11,342 nucleotides of DNA from JAPLGZ01 sp038318235 (GCA_038318235.1 JBBQBY010000210.1:1-11342); one strand, 5' to 3'; shown: positions 1 to 7,059, counted from the stretch's first letter. Notes: generated by a model not told the origin, from the sequence alone. Numbers and translations: made by a program.

Positions 1-102
1 TACGGTGTTGCCCGCTTCCGGCTTGCCCTTAATATGCTCAATCAAGCCGCCGAGGGCCACTCGATCAAAATCAGGTTTGGCGTTCTGGTCTTCAGTCGTC
101 AC
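1..102 (-). CDS. OsmC-like protein, N-terminal fragment (runs off the window)
   Basis: Only the first 34 codons are inside the window, read leftwards from a GTG at 102-100. The start is supported by a strong ribosome binding site, AAAGGAGA (108-115), 5 nt upstream, and by a promoter further up. The peptide contains LGGLIEHIKGKPEAGNTV, which resembles the N-terminus of OsmC/Ohr-type proteins, where an LGGLI..(I/V)K..P..G.T segment precedes the first beta-strand. Members of that family are cytoplasmic thiol peroxidases that detoxify organic hydroperoxides using two cysteines; those cysteines would lie outside this window. The family call rests on one short motif recalled from memory, so a short hypothetical protein is the alternative. 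That it is a real gene start is much more certain than its function. Confidence 0.6.
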   Translation of the reverse strand, partial: MTTEDQNAKPDFDRVALGGLIEHIKGKPEAGNTV

Positions 103-158
103 AATTTTCTCCTTTGGATTTTGCTGTAATGGGTGAAAGCAAGTGGGCAATCCTGGCC

Positions 159-187
159 ATTATAGTCGGATTATGCCGATTGCACAA
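159..187 (-). promoter_or_regulatory. sigma70-type promoter for the OsmC-like gene
   Basis: On the minus strand there is a perfect -10 box TATAAT (159-164) and a weaker -35 box TTGTGC (182-187), separated by 17 bp. Transcription would start near 152, giving a 5' leader of about 50 nt before the GTG at 102. The -35 box and most of the spacer lie inside the palindrome at 167-200. The -35 match is only three of six, which would fit a regulated promoter. Confidence 0.5.
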
Positions 188-200
188 TCGCCATAATCCG
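167..200. promoter_or_regulatory. 34-bp palindrome overlapping the promoter, candidate operator
   Basis: Two 16-nt arms (167-182 and 185-200) are reverse complements with one mismatch and a 2-nt centre; the core reads CGATTGCACAATCG. The element covers the -35 region of the minus-strand promoter and has no U-tract, so a repressor or activator site fits better than a terminator. OsmC/Ohr genes are commonly controlled by MarR-family OhrR repressors that bind palindromes at the promoter. Assigning this site to such a regulator is inference. Confidence 0.5.
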
Positions 201-319
201 GTCCACTCTCCAACCAACCATCAAATCGCCACGGGCTTAATTGCAGGTATTTCACCCTATTCTACAACAAAACAATCCATCAATGGCTCTTATAGCAAGC
301 TCAGCCCTTGTCCAACAAA

Positions 320-348
320 TTGCACAGGGCGCGCAAGCGGGTTAAACT
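320..348 (+). promoter_or_regulatory. possible promoter for the ABC-F gene
   Basis: TTGCAC (320-325) and TAAACT (343-348) are 17 bp apart and lie about 50 nt upstream of the ATG at 400. The matches are partial (three of six and four of six), so this is only a candidate. The 103-399 spacer otherwise holds the divergent OsmC-side promoter and palindrome; I see no convincing gene in it. Confidence 0.25.
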
Positions 349-399
349 ATCTGCCAGCGCTACCTATAGGACTAACCGACTATCATACGAGAATAGACT

Positions 400-2058
400 A
401 TGATTGCCATTAACCTCGATCATGTCACCGTCACCTATATCGCCCAGCCGATATTTCACGAACTCTCCTGGGAAATCCACAGCGACCGCTGCGTCGGCTT
501 GATTGGACCGAACGGTTGCGGCAAAAGCACATTGCTGCGCCTGATTGCCGGCGATTTAATTAGCGACACAGGTTTTGTCGTGCGCCAAAATGGGCTAAAA
601 CTTGGCTATCTGCCACAGGAGCCGCACCTGACACCAACGCAGACCGTCTTGCAAGAGGCGTTGGCTGCGTCAGTCGAATTGCGCCAGGTCGAGCGCACAC
701 TCAACGAAGTCGAGCATCGGTTGGGCGAACCAGCGGTCTACGGCAATGCAACTCTGTTGGCGCAAGTGCTGGAACAACAAGCACGGTTGTTGGAAGAATA
801 TACCCGTCTTGGTGGATCAAGCTACGAAGGACGTGTGCGCGCCATCCTCCAGAGCGTCGGTTTTACCACCGATGCCGATCTGAATCTGCTGGTGGCCACG
901 CTGAGCGGTGGTCAGAAAAAATTGCTGGGCCTGGCCAAACTGCTGCTCACCCAACCCGACATCCTGCTGTTGGATGAGCCGGACAATCATCTGGATCTGG
1001 CGGGCAAGATGCTGCTCGAAAAATTGATCAACGAACATCAAGGCGCCACGATCATCGTCTCGCATGATCGGTATCTGCTCGATCTGGTGGTAGATGAAAT
1101 TGTCGAAATGGAAGATGGCCGCCTGCTCCATTACCCTGGCGATTACTCCGAGTATGTCTTTGAGAAACGCATGAATCAGTTGCGCCAACAGCAACTTTTC
1201 CAGGCACAGCAAAAAGAGATCACACGCCTGGAGGAATCAGCCAACCGGCTCTTGACCTGGGGCCGGCTCTACGACAACAACAAGTTTATCCGGCGCGGCA
1301 AAAGCATTCTCAAACGGCTGGAAAAGATTGACCGCATCGAACACCCCAAGACGGATCGTCGGCGCATGGGTTTGGAGTTGGGCGGCTGGCGCGGCAGCAA
1401 CAAAGTGCTGGAGATCACCGACCTGGACAAGATTTTTCCGGCTACCCACAGTAACGAGGAGACGATTGTGCTGGCGGGTCTGAATTTGCTGATCTGGCAT
1501 GGTCAACGCGTTGGTTTGGTGGGACCAAATGGCGCGGGCAAGTCGGTGCTTTTTCGCTTGATTCTCGAGCAGGATACACCTAGTGGGGGTAAAATCGCCA
1601 AGGGGCCCAGCGTGGAGATCGGCTATTATGCCCAAGAGCATGAAACCCTGGACTACAAACGCAGCTTGATCGACACGGTGCGCCAGGCTGAGAAGCTCTC
1701 CGAAAGCCAGACGGTGAGCTTTCTGGGCAAATTTCTCTTCGATTACGAAAAGGTGCGCGGCCCGGTCTCGGCGCTATCCGGCGGCGAGCGCAGCCGTTTA
1801 CAAATGGCGCTGTTAATGCTTACCAAAGCCAATTTTCTGCTGCTCGACGAGCCAACCAATAACTTGGACATTGCGTCGGCCGAGGTGTTAGAAGATGCGC
1901 TGGAAGACTTTGAAGGCACGGTCTTTGTGATCTCGCACGACCGCTATTTTCTGGACCGCGTTGTTGATCACATTGTCGAACTGGTCGATGGGCGTTTGGT
2001 CGAATACGTGGGTGGTTACAGCGATTATCTAGCGGCGAAAAGCAAACGCAAAAAGTAG
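400..2058 (+). CDS. ABC-F family ATPase (ribosome-associated, two nucleotide-binding domains)
   Basis: This 552-residue protein has two ABC ATPase domains and no membrane segment, as in ABC-F proteins, which bind the ribosomal E-site region and act in translation or antibiotic protection. Domain 1 shows Walker A GPNGCGKST (36-44), YLPQ (70-73), signature LSGGQ (168-172), Walker B with E193, and the SHDR switch (221-224). A charged linker of about 80 residues (about 250-330) matches the P-site tRNA-interaction motif. Domain 2 shows GPNGAGKS (375-382), LSGGE (459-463), LLLDEPTNNLD (480-490) and SHDR (512-515). The first Walker B reads EPDNHLD where EPTNHLD is usual. There is no long C-terminal extension. 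The ATG at 400 lacks a clear Shine-Dalgarno, but the domain begins at residue 2, so little could be missing. Family is certain; which ABC-F subfamily, and whether it gives resistance, cannot be told. Confidence 0.95.
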   Translation: MIAINLDHVTVTYIAQPIFHELSWEIHSDRCVGLIGPNGCGKSTLLRLIAGDLISDTGFVVRQNGLKLGYLPQEPHLTPTQTVLQEALAASVELRQVERTLNEVEHRLGEPAVYGNATLLAQVLEQQARLLEEYTRLGGSSYEGRVRAILQSVGFTTDADLNLLVATLSGGQKKLLGLAKLLLTQPDILLLDEPDNHLDLAGKMLLEKLINEHQGATIIVSHDRYLLDLVVDEIVEMEDGRLLHYPGDYSEYVFEKRMNQLRQQQLFQAQQKEITRLEESANRLLTWGRLYDNNKFIRRGKSILKRLEKIDRIEHPKTDRRRMGLELGGWRGSNKVLEITDLDKIFPATHSNEETIVLAGLNLLIWHGQRVGLVGPNGAGKSVLFRLILEQDTPSGGKIAKGPSVEIGYYAQEHETLDYKRSLIDTVRQAEKLSESQTVSFLGKFLFDYEKVRGPVSALSGGERSRLQMALLMLTKANFLLLDEPTNNLDIASAEVLEDALEDFEGTVFVISHDRYFLDRVVDHIVELVDGRLVEYVGGYSDYLAAKSKRKK

Positions 2059-2120
2059 GCCAAGGCTCATTATTTGCGCGGCTGCGCTGGTCAAAACAGA
2101 CTTACAAAAGGAATAGACGC

Positions 2121-2822
2121 ATGAAAATCGCCGATATGAACTGGATGCAGGTTGAGGACTATCTCCAGCACGATGATCGCGCCGTGGTACCGCTGGGCAG
2201 CACAGAACAACACGCCTATCTCAGTTTGAGCGTGGATAGCATTCTGGCCGAACGGGTGGCCGTAGAAGCCGCCGAATCGCTCGGCGTGCCGGTCTTTCCG
2301 GTGGTCGGCTATGGCATCACGCCCTATTTTGGCGCGTATCCGGGTACGATCAATCTGCGTATGGCAACCTATTTGCACCTTGTACGCGATATTTTGGATA
2401 GTTTGACACACAGCGGCTTTCGGCGCATTTTGCTGGTCAACGGCCACGGTGGCAACGCACCCGCCGCTACGTTTGCGATTGAATGGATGGCCGAACATAC
2501 AGATGTGCGGGTGAAATATCACGAGTGGTGGCACGCGCCACAAACCTGGACCCGGGTGCAGCAGATTGATCCCGTCGCCAGCCATGCCTCGTGGATGGAA
2601 AATTTCCCGTGGACGCGCCTGCCCGGCGTGGAGATGCCCAGCGAGCAGAAAATCGTGCCGGATCGCATCGGCAAAACGCGTTTGGTGGGCAACGAGATGC
2701 GCGCCTTGATCGGGGACGGCAACTTTAACGGCTACTATCAGCGCGCCGATGCGGAAATGTTGGCGATCTGGCAAACCGCCGTCGCCGAGACGCGCCAGTT
2801 GATCGAAACGGATTGGGATTAA
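2121..2822 (+). CDS. creatininase-family amidohydrolase
   Basis: This 233-residue cytoplasmic protein matches the creatininase/MftE/ArfB metallohydrolase family, which cleaves cyclic or linear amides with a divalent metal pair. Visible family marks are PLGSTEQH (24-31; metal ligands expected at E29, H31 and the downstream D39), NGHGGN (107-112, with H109) and HASWMEN (155-161) carrying E160. The usual HGPHLP after EQ is replaced by HAYLSL, and the usual HAGE..ET stretch is HASWMEN. This points to a distinct subfamily, not a true creatininase. The start is backed by AAAAGGAA (2105-2112) 8 nt upstream. The next gene follows after 3 bp, so the two are probably co-transcribed. The substrate is unknown. 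Confidence 0.88.
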   Translation: MKIADMNWMQVEDYLQHDDRAVVPLGSTEQHAYLSLSVDSILAERVAVEAAESLGVPVFPVVGYGITPYFGAYPGTINLRMATYLHLVRDILDSLTHSGFRRILLVNGHGGNAPAATFAIEWMAEHTDVRVKYHEWWHAPQTWTRVQQIDPVASHASWMENFPWTRLPGVEMPSEQKIVPDRIGKTRLVGNEMRALIGDGNFNGYYQRADAEMLAIWQTAVAETRQLIETDWD

Positions 2823-2825
2823 AGC

Positions 2826-3326
2826 ATGATTCTGATTCTAACCGGCCCTCCAGCCGCGGGTAAGACGACGATCGGGCCTTTATTGGCCAAACAATTGGAT
2901 CGTTGTACCGTGGTGGATGTGGACGTGCTGCGCGCAATGGTAGTGCAGCCGCACGTTGCGCCGTGGCGCGGCGAAGCGGGCCGCCAGCAACTTGTGCTTG
3001 GCGCGCGCAACGCGTGCCGTTTGGCATGCGCCTTTGCCGCGGCGGGGTTTCACGTCGTCATGCTTGACGTGCTCACAGATGAAACGGCACATATTTATCA
3101 GGCAGAGTTGGCAACGCTGGCGCAGCGGATTGTCCTCCTTTTGCCTACACTGACGACCGTGTTGCAACGCAATCGCGCTCGCGGGCAATATCTGACCGAC
3201 GAAGAAGTCGCTCTATTGTACGAATGGCAGCGCACGCTAACCGTGTATGACCAGCAGATCGACAACAGTGAACTGAGTGTCGAAGCGGTAGTAACCCTGT
3301 TGCGCCAGGAATGGCTGGCTACGTAA
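2826..3326 (+). CDS. small P-loop kinase (AAA_33 / shikimate-kinase-like fold)
   Basis: This 166-residue protein opens with Walker A GPPAAGKT (7-14), then VDVDVLR (30-36), whose aspartates sit where small-molecule kinases bind substrate. It continues with VVMLDV (77-82) and an arginine-containing lid-like segment around RNRARG (115-120). The size and motif order fit the AAA_33/zeta-toxin-like/gluconate-kinase group of ATP-dependent phosphotransferases; the substrate cannot be predicted. The ATG lies 3 bp after the creatininase stop with no good Shine-Dalgarno, which suggests translational coupling. It ends before a 160-bp spacer holding the promoter of the next operon. Confidence 0.82.
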   Translation: MILILTGPPAAGKTTIGPLLAKQLDRCTVVDVDVLRAMVVQPHVAPWRGEAGRQQLVLGARNACRLACAFAAAGFHVVMLDVLTDETAHIYQAELATLAQRIVLLLPTLTTVLQRNRARGQYLTDEEVALLYEWQRTLTVYDQQIDNSELSVEAVVTLLRQEWLAT

Positions 3327-3406
3327 ATCTCCTCAAAAAGATTTTCTGTGTCTACGATCAGACGCGCAAAAACAAAATTCCCCGTTACACGGCTTACCCC
3401 CTTGAC

Positions 3407-3435
3407 TTGACGCTGGCCCAAGCCCATTCTATAAT
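3407..3435 (+). promoter_or_regulatory. strong sigma70-type promoter for the GNAT-GNAT-methyltransferase operon
   Basis: TTGACG (3407-3412) and a perfect TATAAT (3430-3435) are separated by exactly 17 bp, placing the transcription start near 3442 and the first start codon about 60 nt downstream. An overlapping TTGACT (3402-3407) has a 22-bp spacing and is not favoured. This is the best consensus promoter in the window. Confidence 0.75.
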
Positions 3436-3500
3436 CACTGTTCGGCGTCGGCACGGCTAGTTTTCAACGCAGAAGGCGTAGCGAGAAGATGGAGCAGACA

Positions 3501-4082
3501 ATGATCGAAACCGTGCGGCTTGTGATCCGGACATTTGTCCAGGCCGATCTACCGAAGATCCACCGCATTCTGGACCAAGCCTTTGGCGACGGCACGCAAA
3601 TCACCGATCAACAAGCGCTGGCCGAGCGCCAATCCTGGCTACAATGGGCGATTCTGAATCAACAATGGTTTCCGTCCTTGCATCAGCCAGCTTATGGGGA
3701 GCGCGCGATTGTTTTAAAAAGCAGTAATGAACTGATTGGCGCCATCGGCTATGTGCCCTGTATGGCCCCATTTGAGCAGATCCCAGGAATGGGTTCAGCC
3801 AACACACAGAGCCGATATAACACACCTGAGTTCGGCTTATTCTGGGCGATTGATCCGCAGCACCAACAACGCGGCTATGCCACCGAGGCCGCGCAGGCCA
3901 TGCTCGATCATGCCTTTACACAGTTACGCTTGAAGCGGATGATTGCGACAACGGAATATGATAATCTCGCTTCGCAGGCTGTGATGCGCAAGCTTGGCAT
4001 GCGGCTGGAACGCAACCCTTTTCCAGATCCACCTTGGCTCCAAATGGTCGGCATCCTCGAAAACAGAGGGCTGGTCACCTAA
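3501..4082 (+). CDS. GNAT-family N-acetyltransferase (RimJ/RimL-like)
   Basis: From the ATG at 3501 the protein is 193 residues and begins IETVRLVIRTF, the usual first beta-strand of RimJ/RimL-type acetyltransferases. An in-frame ATG at 3489 would add four residues, but GGAG at 3491-3494, 6 nt before 3501, decides for the later start. The central segment FGLFWAIDP (111-119) leads into HQQRGYATEA (121-130), the motif A loop that binds the pyrophosphate of acetyl-CoA. NLASQAVMRKLGM (155-167) is the typical C-terminal helix-strand. These enzymes acetylate a protein N-terminus, a small amine or an aminoglycoside-like compound; the acceptor is unknown. The gene ends with tandem in-frame stops (TAA TAG). 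It is the first gene of the operon driven from 3407. Confidence 0.9.
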   Translation: MIETVRLVIRTFVQADLPKIHRILDQAFGDGTQITDQQALAERQSWLQWAILNQQWFPSLHQPAYGERAIVLKSSNELIGAIGYVPCMAPFEQIPGMGSANTQSRYNTPEFGLFWAIDPQHQQRGYATEAAQAMLDHAFTQLRLKRMIATTEYDNLASQAVMRKLGMRLERNPFPDPPWLQMVGILENRGLVT

Positions 4083-4112
4083 TAGCCGTCCAATCCAAAG
4101 ATCCGCTACCCT

Positions 4113-4562
4113 ATGATGCCACTTATTTCACCCGCCACCCTGGAAGACATCCCAGCGCTCGTTGCGTTGTTGACCATTTTGTTTGCGCAAGAAGCCGATT
4201 TCACCCCCGATTTAGCCAAACAGCAACGCGGCTTGCAACTGATCGTTGAACAGCCAGCCGTTGGCCGGATCTACTGTGCGCGACAAGAAAATCGCGTGGT
4301 TGGTATGGTCAGCCTGCTCTTTACGATCAGTACAGCCGAAGGGGGGCGCGTCGCCTGGTTGGAAGACATGGTCGTGCATCCCGATCAACGCGGCCGTGGG
4401 ATTGGCGAACAATTGCTGCGCCATGCAATTACCGAGGCGCGGGCGGCGAATTGTTCCCGGATCACTTTACTCACCGACAACACGAATCAGGCGGCTATGC
4501 AATTCTATGTGCGTGCGGGCTTTGTCCGCTCGACCATGACGCCTTTTCGGTTATATTTGTAA
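4113..4562 (+). CDS. GNAT-family N-acetyltransferase
   Basis: This 149-residue, single-domain acetyltransferase carries a clear motif A: VVHPDQRGRGIGEQLL (87-102) contains the Q-R-G-R-G-I-G acetyl-CoA loop. The motif B helix follows at AMQFYVRAGF (128-137), where Tyr132 is placed like the general acid of many family members. The acceptor is not predictable. Two ATGs lie side by side (4113 and 4116) and neither has a good Shine-Dalgarno. It lies 30 bp after the first acetyltransferase and 15 bp before the methyltransferase, in the same operon. The two acetyltransferases are not obvious duplicates: length and N-terminal half differ. Confidence 0.9.
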   Translation: MMPLISPATLEDIPALVALLTILFAQEADFTPDLAKQQRGLQLIVEQPAVGRIYCARQENRVVGMVSLLFTISTAEGGRVAWLEDMVVHPDQRGRGIGEQLLRHAITEARAANCSRITLLTDNTNQAAMQFYVRAGFVRSTMTPFRLYL

Positions 4563-4577
4563 GAGAGGTAAAGCGCA

Positions 4578-5432
4578 ATGACGATGTTAGAACGGCGTTC
4601 CAGTAATACGGCGATTGGGGTGACAACGCTGCGGGCGGTCCATCAGATCCTGGATGGCGATCCAAAAATTCTGGATGACCCGATTGCCGCCCAGTTGCTC
4701 GATCTGGCCACCCTCAGCCAGATGCATACCCATCCCGAATATTTTCAGACGCCGGGGCAGAACGCCTTGCGCGCGCATATCGTCATGCGCAGTCGCTACG
4801 CCGAGGATCGCCTGGCCGCGGCAATGCGGCGCGGTATCCGCCAATATCTCATGCTGGGCGCAGGCTTCGACACATTTGCCTATCGACAACCCGCTTGGAC
4901 CAACGGGCTGCGGATCTTTGAAATTGATCACCCGGCCAGCCAACGCACCAAGCGCGAGCAATTGGCCGCGGCGGGCATCCCCATCCCGGCCAATCTCGAA
5001 TTTGTGGAGATCGACTTTGAGGTCACCTCGCTGCGGGATGGCTTGCGCGCCAGCCGCTTTGATCCCGGCCAACCGACCTTTGTGGCCTGGCTGGGCGTGA
5101 TGATGTATCTAAGCGCAGAGGCGATTGATGCCGTGTTGCGTTTTGTGGTTGCCCTGCCGCGCTCCAGTGAAATTGTCTTCACCTTTGCGTCACCCGATTC
5201 TGCACTGCAGCGCGACAGTACAGGACGGCCAACGCTGGCCGAGGTAGCGGCGGCCCAGGGTGAACCGTGGCGCACGCGCATTGAGCCAGAATGTTTGGTG
5301 CAACAGTTGCAGGCAGTTGGCTTTTCTACGGTTGCCTTGTTGACGCCCGCCGAAGTCGAACCCTACTTTCGCGGCCGGCACGATCGGCTCAGCGCGCCGC
5401 GCCGGGTCAGTATTGGCAGCGCCAGGGTTTGA
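4578..5432 (+). CDS. class I SAM-dependent methyltransferase (LCMT / TIGR00027-like family)
   Basis: This 284-residue protein has the hallmarks of the leucine carboxyl methyltransferase-like group common in actinobacteria and Chloroflexota. RSRYAEDRL (71-79) is followed by the SAM-binding motif LGAGFDTFAYR (93-103), the acidic EIDHPASQRTK (115-125) whose glutamate would hold the SAM ribose, VEIDF (143-147), and GVMMYL (173-178). Family members transfer methyl groups from SAM, often to carboxylates or polyketide-type substrates; the acceptor here is unknown. The ATG is supported by AGAGAGG (4562-4568), 9 nt upstream. It is the last gene of the operon and is followed by a 438-bp repeat-rich spacer. 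Confidence 0.9.
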   Translation: MTMLERRSSNTAIGVTTLRAVHQILDGDPKILDDPIAAQLLDLATLSQMHTHPEYFQTPGQNALRAHIVMRSRYAEDRLAAAMRRGIRQYLMLGAGFDTFAYRQPAWTNGLRIFEIDHPASQRTKREQLAAAGIPIPANLEFVEIDFEVTSLRDGLRASRFDPGQPTFVAWLGVMMYLSAEAIDAVLRFVVALPRSSEIVFTFASPDSALQRDSTGRPTLAEVAAAQGEPWRTRIEPECLVQQLQAVGFSTVALLTPAEVEPYFRGRHDRLSAPRRVSIGSARV

Positions 5433-5487
5433 GAATGCAGACGCCGCATGGCTGAATTAAATGATGAACTTATGGTAACGACTAAGC

Positions 5488-5610
5488 AGCCCCACCCTAA
5501 CCCTCCCCAGGGAGGGGATAATCACGGGGTGGATTTGCATCGAGGGGCAAAAGAAACATTTTCATCCTCCCCTTCACGGTCCCCTCCCTGGGGAGGGTTA
5601 GGGTGGGGCT
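5488..5610. repeat. large inverted repeat with perfect 31-bp arms, MITE/REP-like
   Basis: The arms 5488-5518 and 5580-5610 are exact reverse complements, rich in C/G runs (CCCCACCCTAACCCTCCCC), with a 61-nt centre that has no obvious gene. Weaker symmetry extends outward: GTAAC just before the left arm and GTTAC about 20 bp after the right arm. Each arm is also partly self-complementary (CCCTCCCCAGGGAGGG), so cruciform or hairpin forms are likely. It starts 55 bp after the methyltransferase stop and could end transcription by structure, though no U-tract follows. An open frame across it (5448-5633) is a repeat artefact. Confidence 0.85.
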
Positions 5611-5658
5611 TGGGCGCGGGTGGGACTTGCTAGTTACAATTTATGTTGCGCAAAAAAG

Positions 5659-5766
5659 AGCGGTTACACAGAGAGCGCAGAGAATTCACAGAGCACACAG
5701 AGGAACAACAGTAGAAAAAAATCTATTGTTCCTCTGTGAATTCTCTGCGTCCTCTGTGTAACCGCT
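5659..5766. repeat. imperfect inverted repeat built of CACAGAG-type units
   Basis: The left side (about 5659-5713) and the right side (about 5723-5766) are reverse complements over roughly 44 nt, both ending in AGCGGTTACACAGAG. The left arm carries one extra 9-nt unit, CACACAGAG (5694-5702), that is missing from the right arm. Each arm is itself a string of degenerate units of about 9 nt ending in CAGAG. The loop is a short A-rich stretch near 5714-5722. It lies back to back with the preceding repeat, so the 5433-5870 spacer is mostly repeat DNA; the remaining 5767-5870 should hold the promoter and leader of the next gene. Confidence 0.8.
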
Positions 5767-5870
5767 TTGTCTTAGGCTATCCTTAACGGGCAGGCTTAAA
5801 ATACATAATACGTTTTGTGGAACAGGCGGTGAATTCATCCACCGTCTACATTCAAGAGGAGAAAAATACT

Positions 5871-6281
5871 ATGTCAAATGCAGTTTCCCCAACCAAACCA
5901 GGTCTCGGCGTCATCTGGCGCAATGGGCTTATCGCCGTGGTGATTGCCGCGATTGTCAACGCGATCCTGTTTTTCATTGGTTCGGCGCTTGGGGCTTTTC
6001 CGAGCTCGGTGATCACGCCAATGGGCACGCCGCTCACGTTAGGGCCGGTCGTTTTGATGTCAGCGGTAGGCATTTTGGTGGGTACGCTTGGTTATACCAT
6101 TTTAAGCCGCTTGACGGCGGCGCCCAACCGTTAGTTCACGATTGTGGCCGTCATTGTGCTGATTCTGATGGCCTTTAGCCCCTTCTCGCTGGTCGGCGCG
6201 CCCATGCTGATGATCCTATTTTTGGAGATCATGCACTTAGTCGCCGGCGGCGCAGCGATCTATTTTTTAACGCGGCCCTAA
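5871..6281 (+). pseudogene. DUF6069-like small membrane protein, interrupted by an in-frame amber codon
   Basis: Translation from the ATG at 5871, which has a strong AAGAGGAG (5854-5861), gives 87 residues with two membrane helices (about 17-40 and 57-80), then stops at TAG (6132-6134). The same frame continues without a gap for 48 more codons to TAA at 6279-6281 and encodes two further helices (starting FTIVAVIVLILM and MLMILFLEIMHLVAGG). The joined product of about 135 residues has the four-helix layout and size of DUF6069-like integral membrane proteins, whose function is unknown. The loop before the third helix is polar, so the TAG probably replaced one polar codon. A single nonsense mutation, a sequencing error or stop-codon read-through are the options; mutation is likeliest. 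The family name is from memory. Confidence 0.7.
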
Positions 6282-6294
6282 CGGATCGATAAAA

Positions 6295-6346
6295 CAAGGT
6301 TGGCCTCTGTCCTGCTGCCGCGGCAGCAGGACAGAGGCCAACCTTG
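6295..6346. repeat. perfect 52-bp palindrome without a loop
   Basis: Bases 6295-6320 and 6321-6346 are exact reverse complements with no spacer; the centre reads CTGCTGCCGCGGCAGCAG. It begins 13 bp after the DUF6069-like stop. On the plus strand it is followed by AAGCACC, so it is not a classical terminator there. On the minus strand it is followed by TTTTATCG, so it could end leftward transcription. It may equally be a dispersed palindromic element. Confidence 0.85.
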
Positions 6347-6379
6347 AAGCACCAGCATGAATAACGACCGAGCCCCAAT

Positions 6380-7048
6380 ATGAGCCATCCAAAGCATCGC
6401 AGCATAATTCACCCTCCTCTACTGTCCAAAAACCTAGATTCAGCTTTCGCGCCAGATGAGCAAATCCAGGATGAGGGCGAATATAGCCATGTGCGCTTAA
6501 CCAATCAGAATTTGGCGGATCAGACGGCGGAGCATATCCGCTTCAAAGGTTCCTGGTTCAAGCAAGTGAGTTTGGAACAGACGCGCTTCCTGGCCCCCAA
6601 GTTGAGCGATCTACGCTTGGAAAATTGTGATCTGGCCAATGCGGTCTGGGAAAGAGCCGTGCTCCAGCGCGTGGAGCTGCTTGGCTGCCGTATGACGGGC
6701 TTTAAAGCGATCGAGGCGCATTTTCAAGATGTGCTGTTGCGCGACTGCATTGGCACACTCGCCCAATTTCGCTTTGCCACATTGAAGGCCGTCTGCTTCG
6801 AGCAATGTAACTTTGCCAATGCCGACTTCCAGGGCGCGAATTTGGCAGGCGTGCGCTTTGTGAAGTGCGATTTAAGCAACGCCGAAATGTCGCACACCAC
6901 GCTAACGGGCACCGATTTTCGCAGCTCAAAGATCGAGGGGCTGAAAGTTGGCGTCCGTGAACTACCAGGGGCGATTATGGACCATTTTCAGGCGGCGTAT
7001 GTGGCAAGTTTGCTGGGCATTGTGATCAAGGCCGAAGATGAGGATTGA
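6380..7048 (+). CDS. pentapeptide-repeat protein
   Basis: This 222-residue protein has a polar N-terminal tail (1-35) and then a long run of degenerate pentapeptide repeats of the A(D/N)LXX type, clearest at residues 143-188, where CNFANADFQGANLAG, CDLSNAEM and TLTGTDF follow one another in register. Such proteins fold into a right-handed quadrilateral beta-helix. Some mimic DNA (Qnr/MfpA), but most have no known role. There is no signal peptide or membrane helix, so it should be cytoplasmic. The end (190-218), with PGAIMDHFQAAYVASLLG, looks like a capping helix. The ATG at 6380 has only a weak ribosome binding site. The kinase gene follows after 11 bp, so they are probably co-transcribed. 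Confidence 0.85.
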   Translation: MSHPKHRSIIHPPLLSKNLDSAFAPDEQIQDEGEYSHVRLTNQNLADQTAEHIRFKGSWFKQVSLEQTRFLAPKLSDLRLENCDLANAVWERAVLQRVELLGCRMTGFKAIEAHFQDVLLRDCIGTLAQFRFATLKAVCFEQCNFANADFQGANLAGVRFVKCDLSNAEMSHTTLTGTDFRSSKIEGLKVGVRELPGAIMDHFQAAYVASLLGIVIKAEDED

Positions 7049-7059
7049 GCAGGAGCATC

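Noticed and set aside
114..413. 99-residue open frame on the plus strand
   Set aside because: It begins in the ribosome binding site region of the divergent gene, spans the palindrome and promoters, overlaps the ABC-F start and shows no protein-like pattern.
2091..2774. 227-residue open frame antisense to the creatininase gene
   Set aside because: It is a mirror frame of a well-supported gene; it is rich in His, Gln and Ala as expected of antisense frames, with no recognisable domain.
5448..5633. 61-residue open frame with a PHPNPPQGGD segment
   Set aside because: It lies almost wholly on the 31-bp inverted repeat; the Pro/Gly-rich ends are simply the translated arms.
5488..5766. CRISPR-like array
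   Set aside because: The repeats are inverted pairs, not direct repeats with unique spacers of constant length, and there are no cas genes.
5817..5870. Upstream extension of the DUF6069-like gene from an alternative start near 5817
   Set aside because: The ATG at 5871 has a strong AAGAGGAG at the right distance; the extension is not hydrophobic or conserved-looking.
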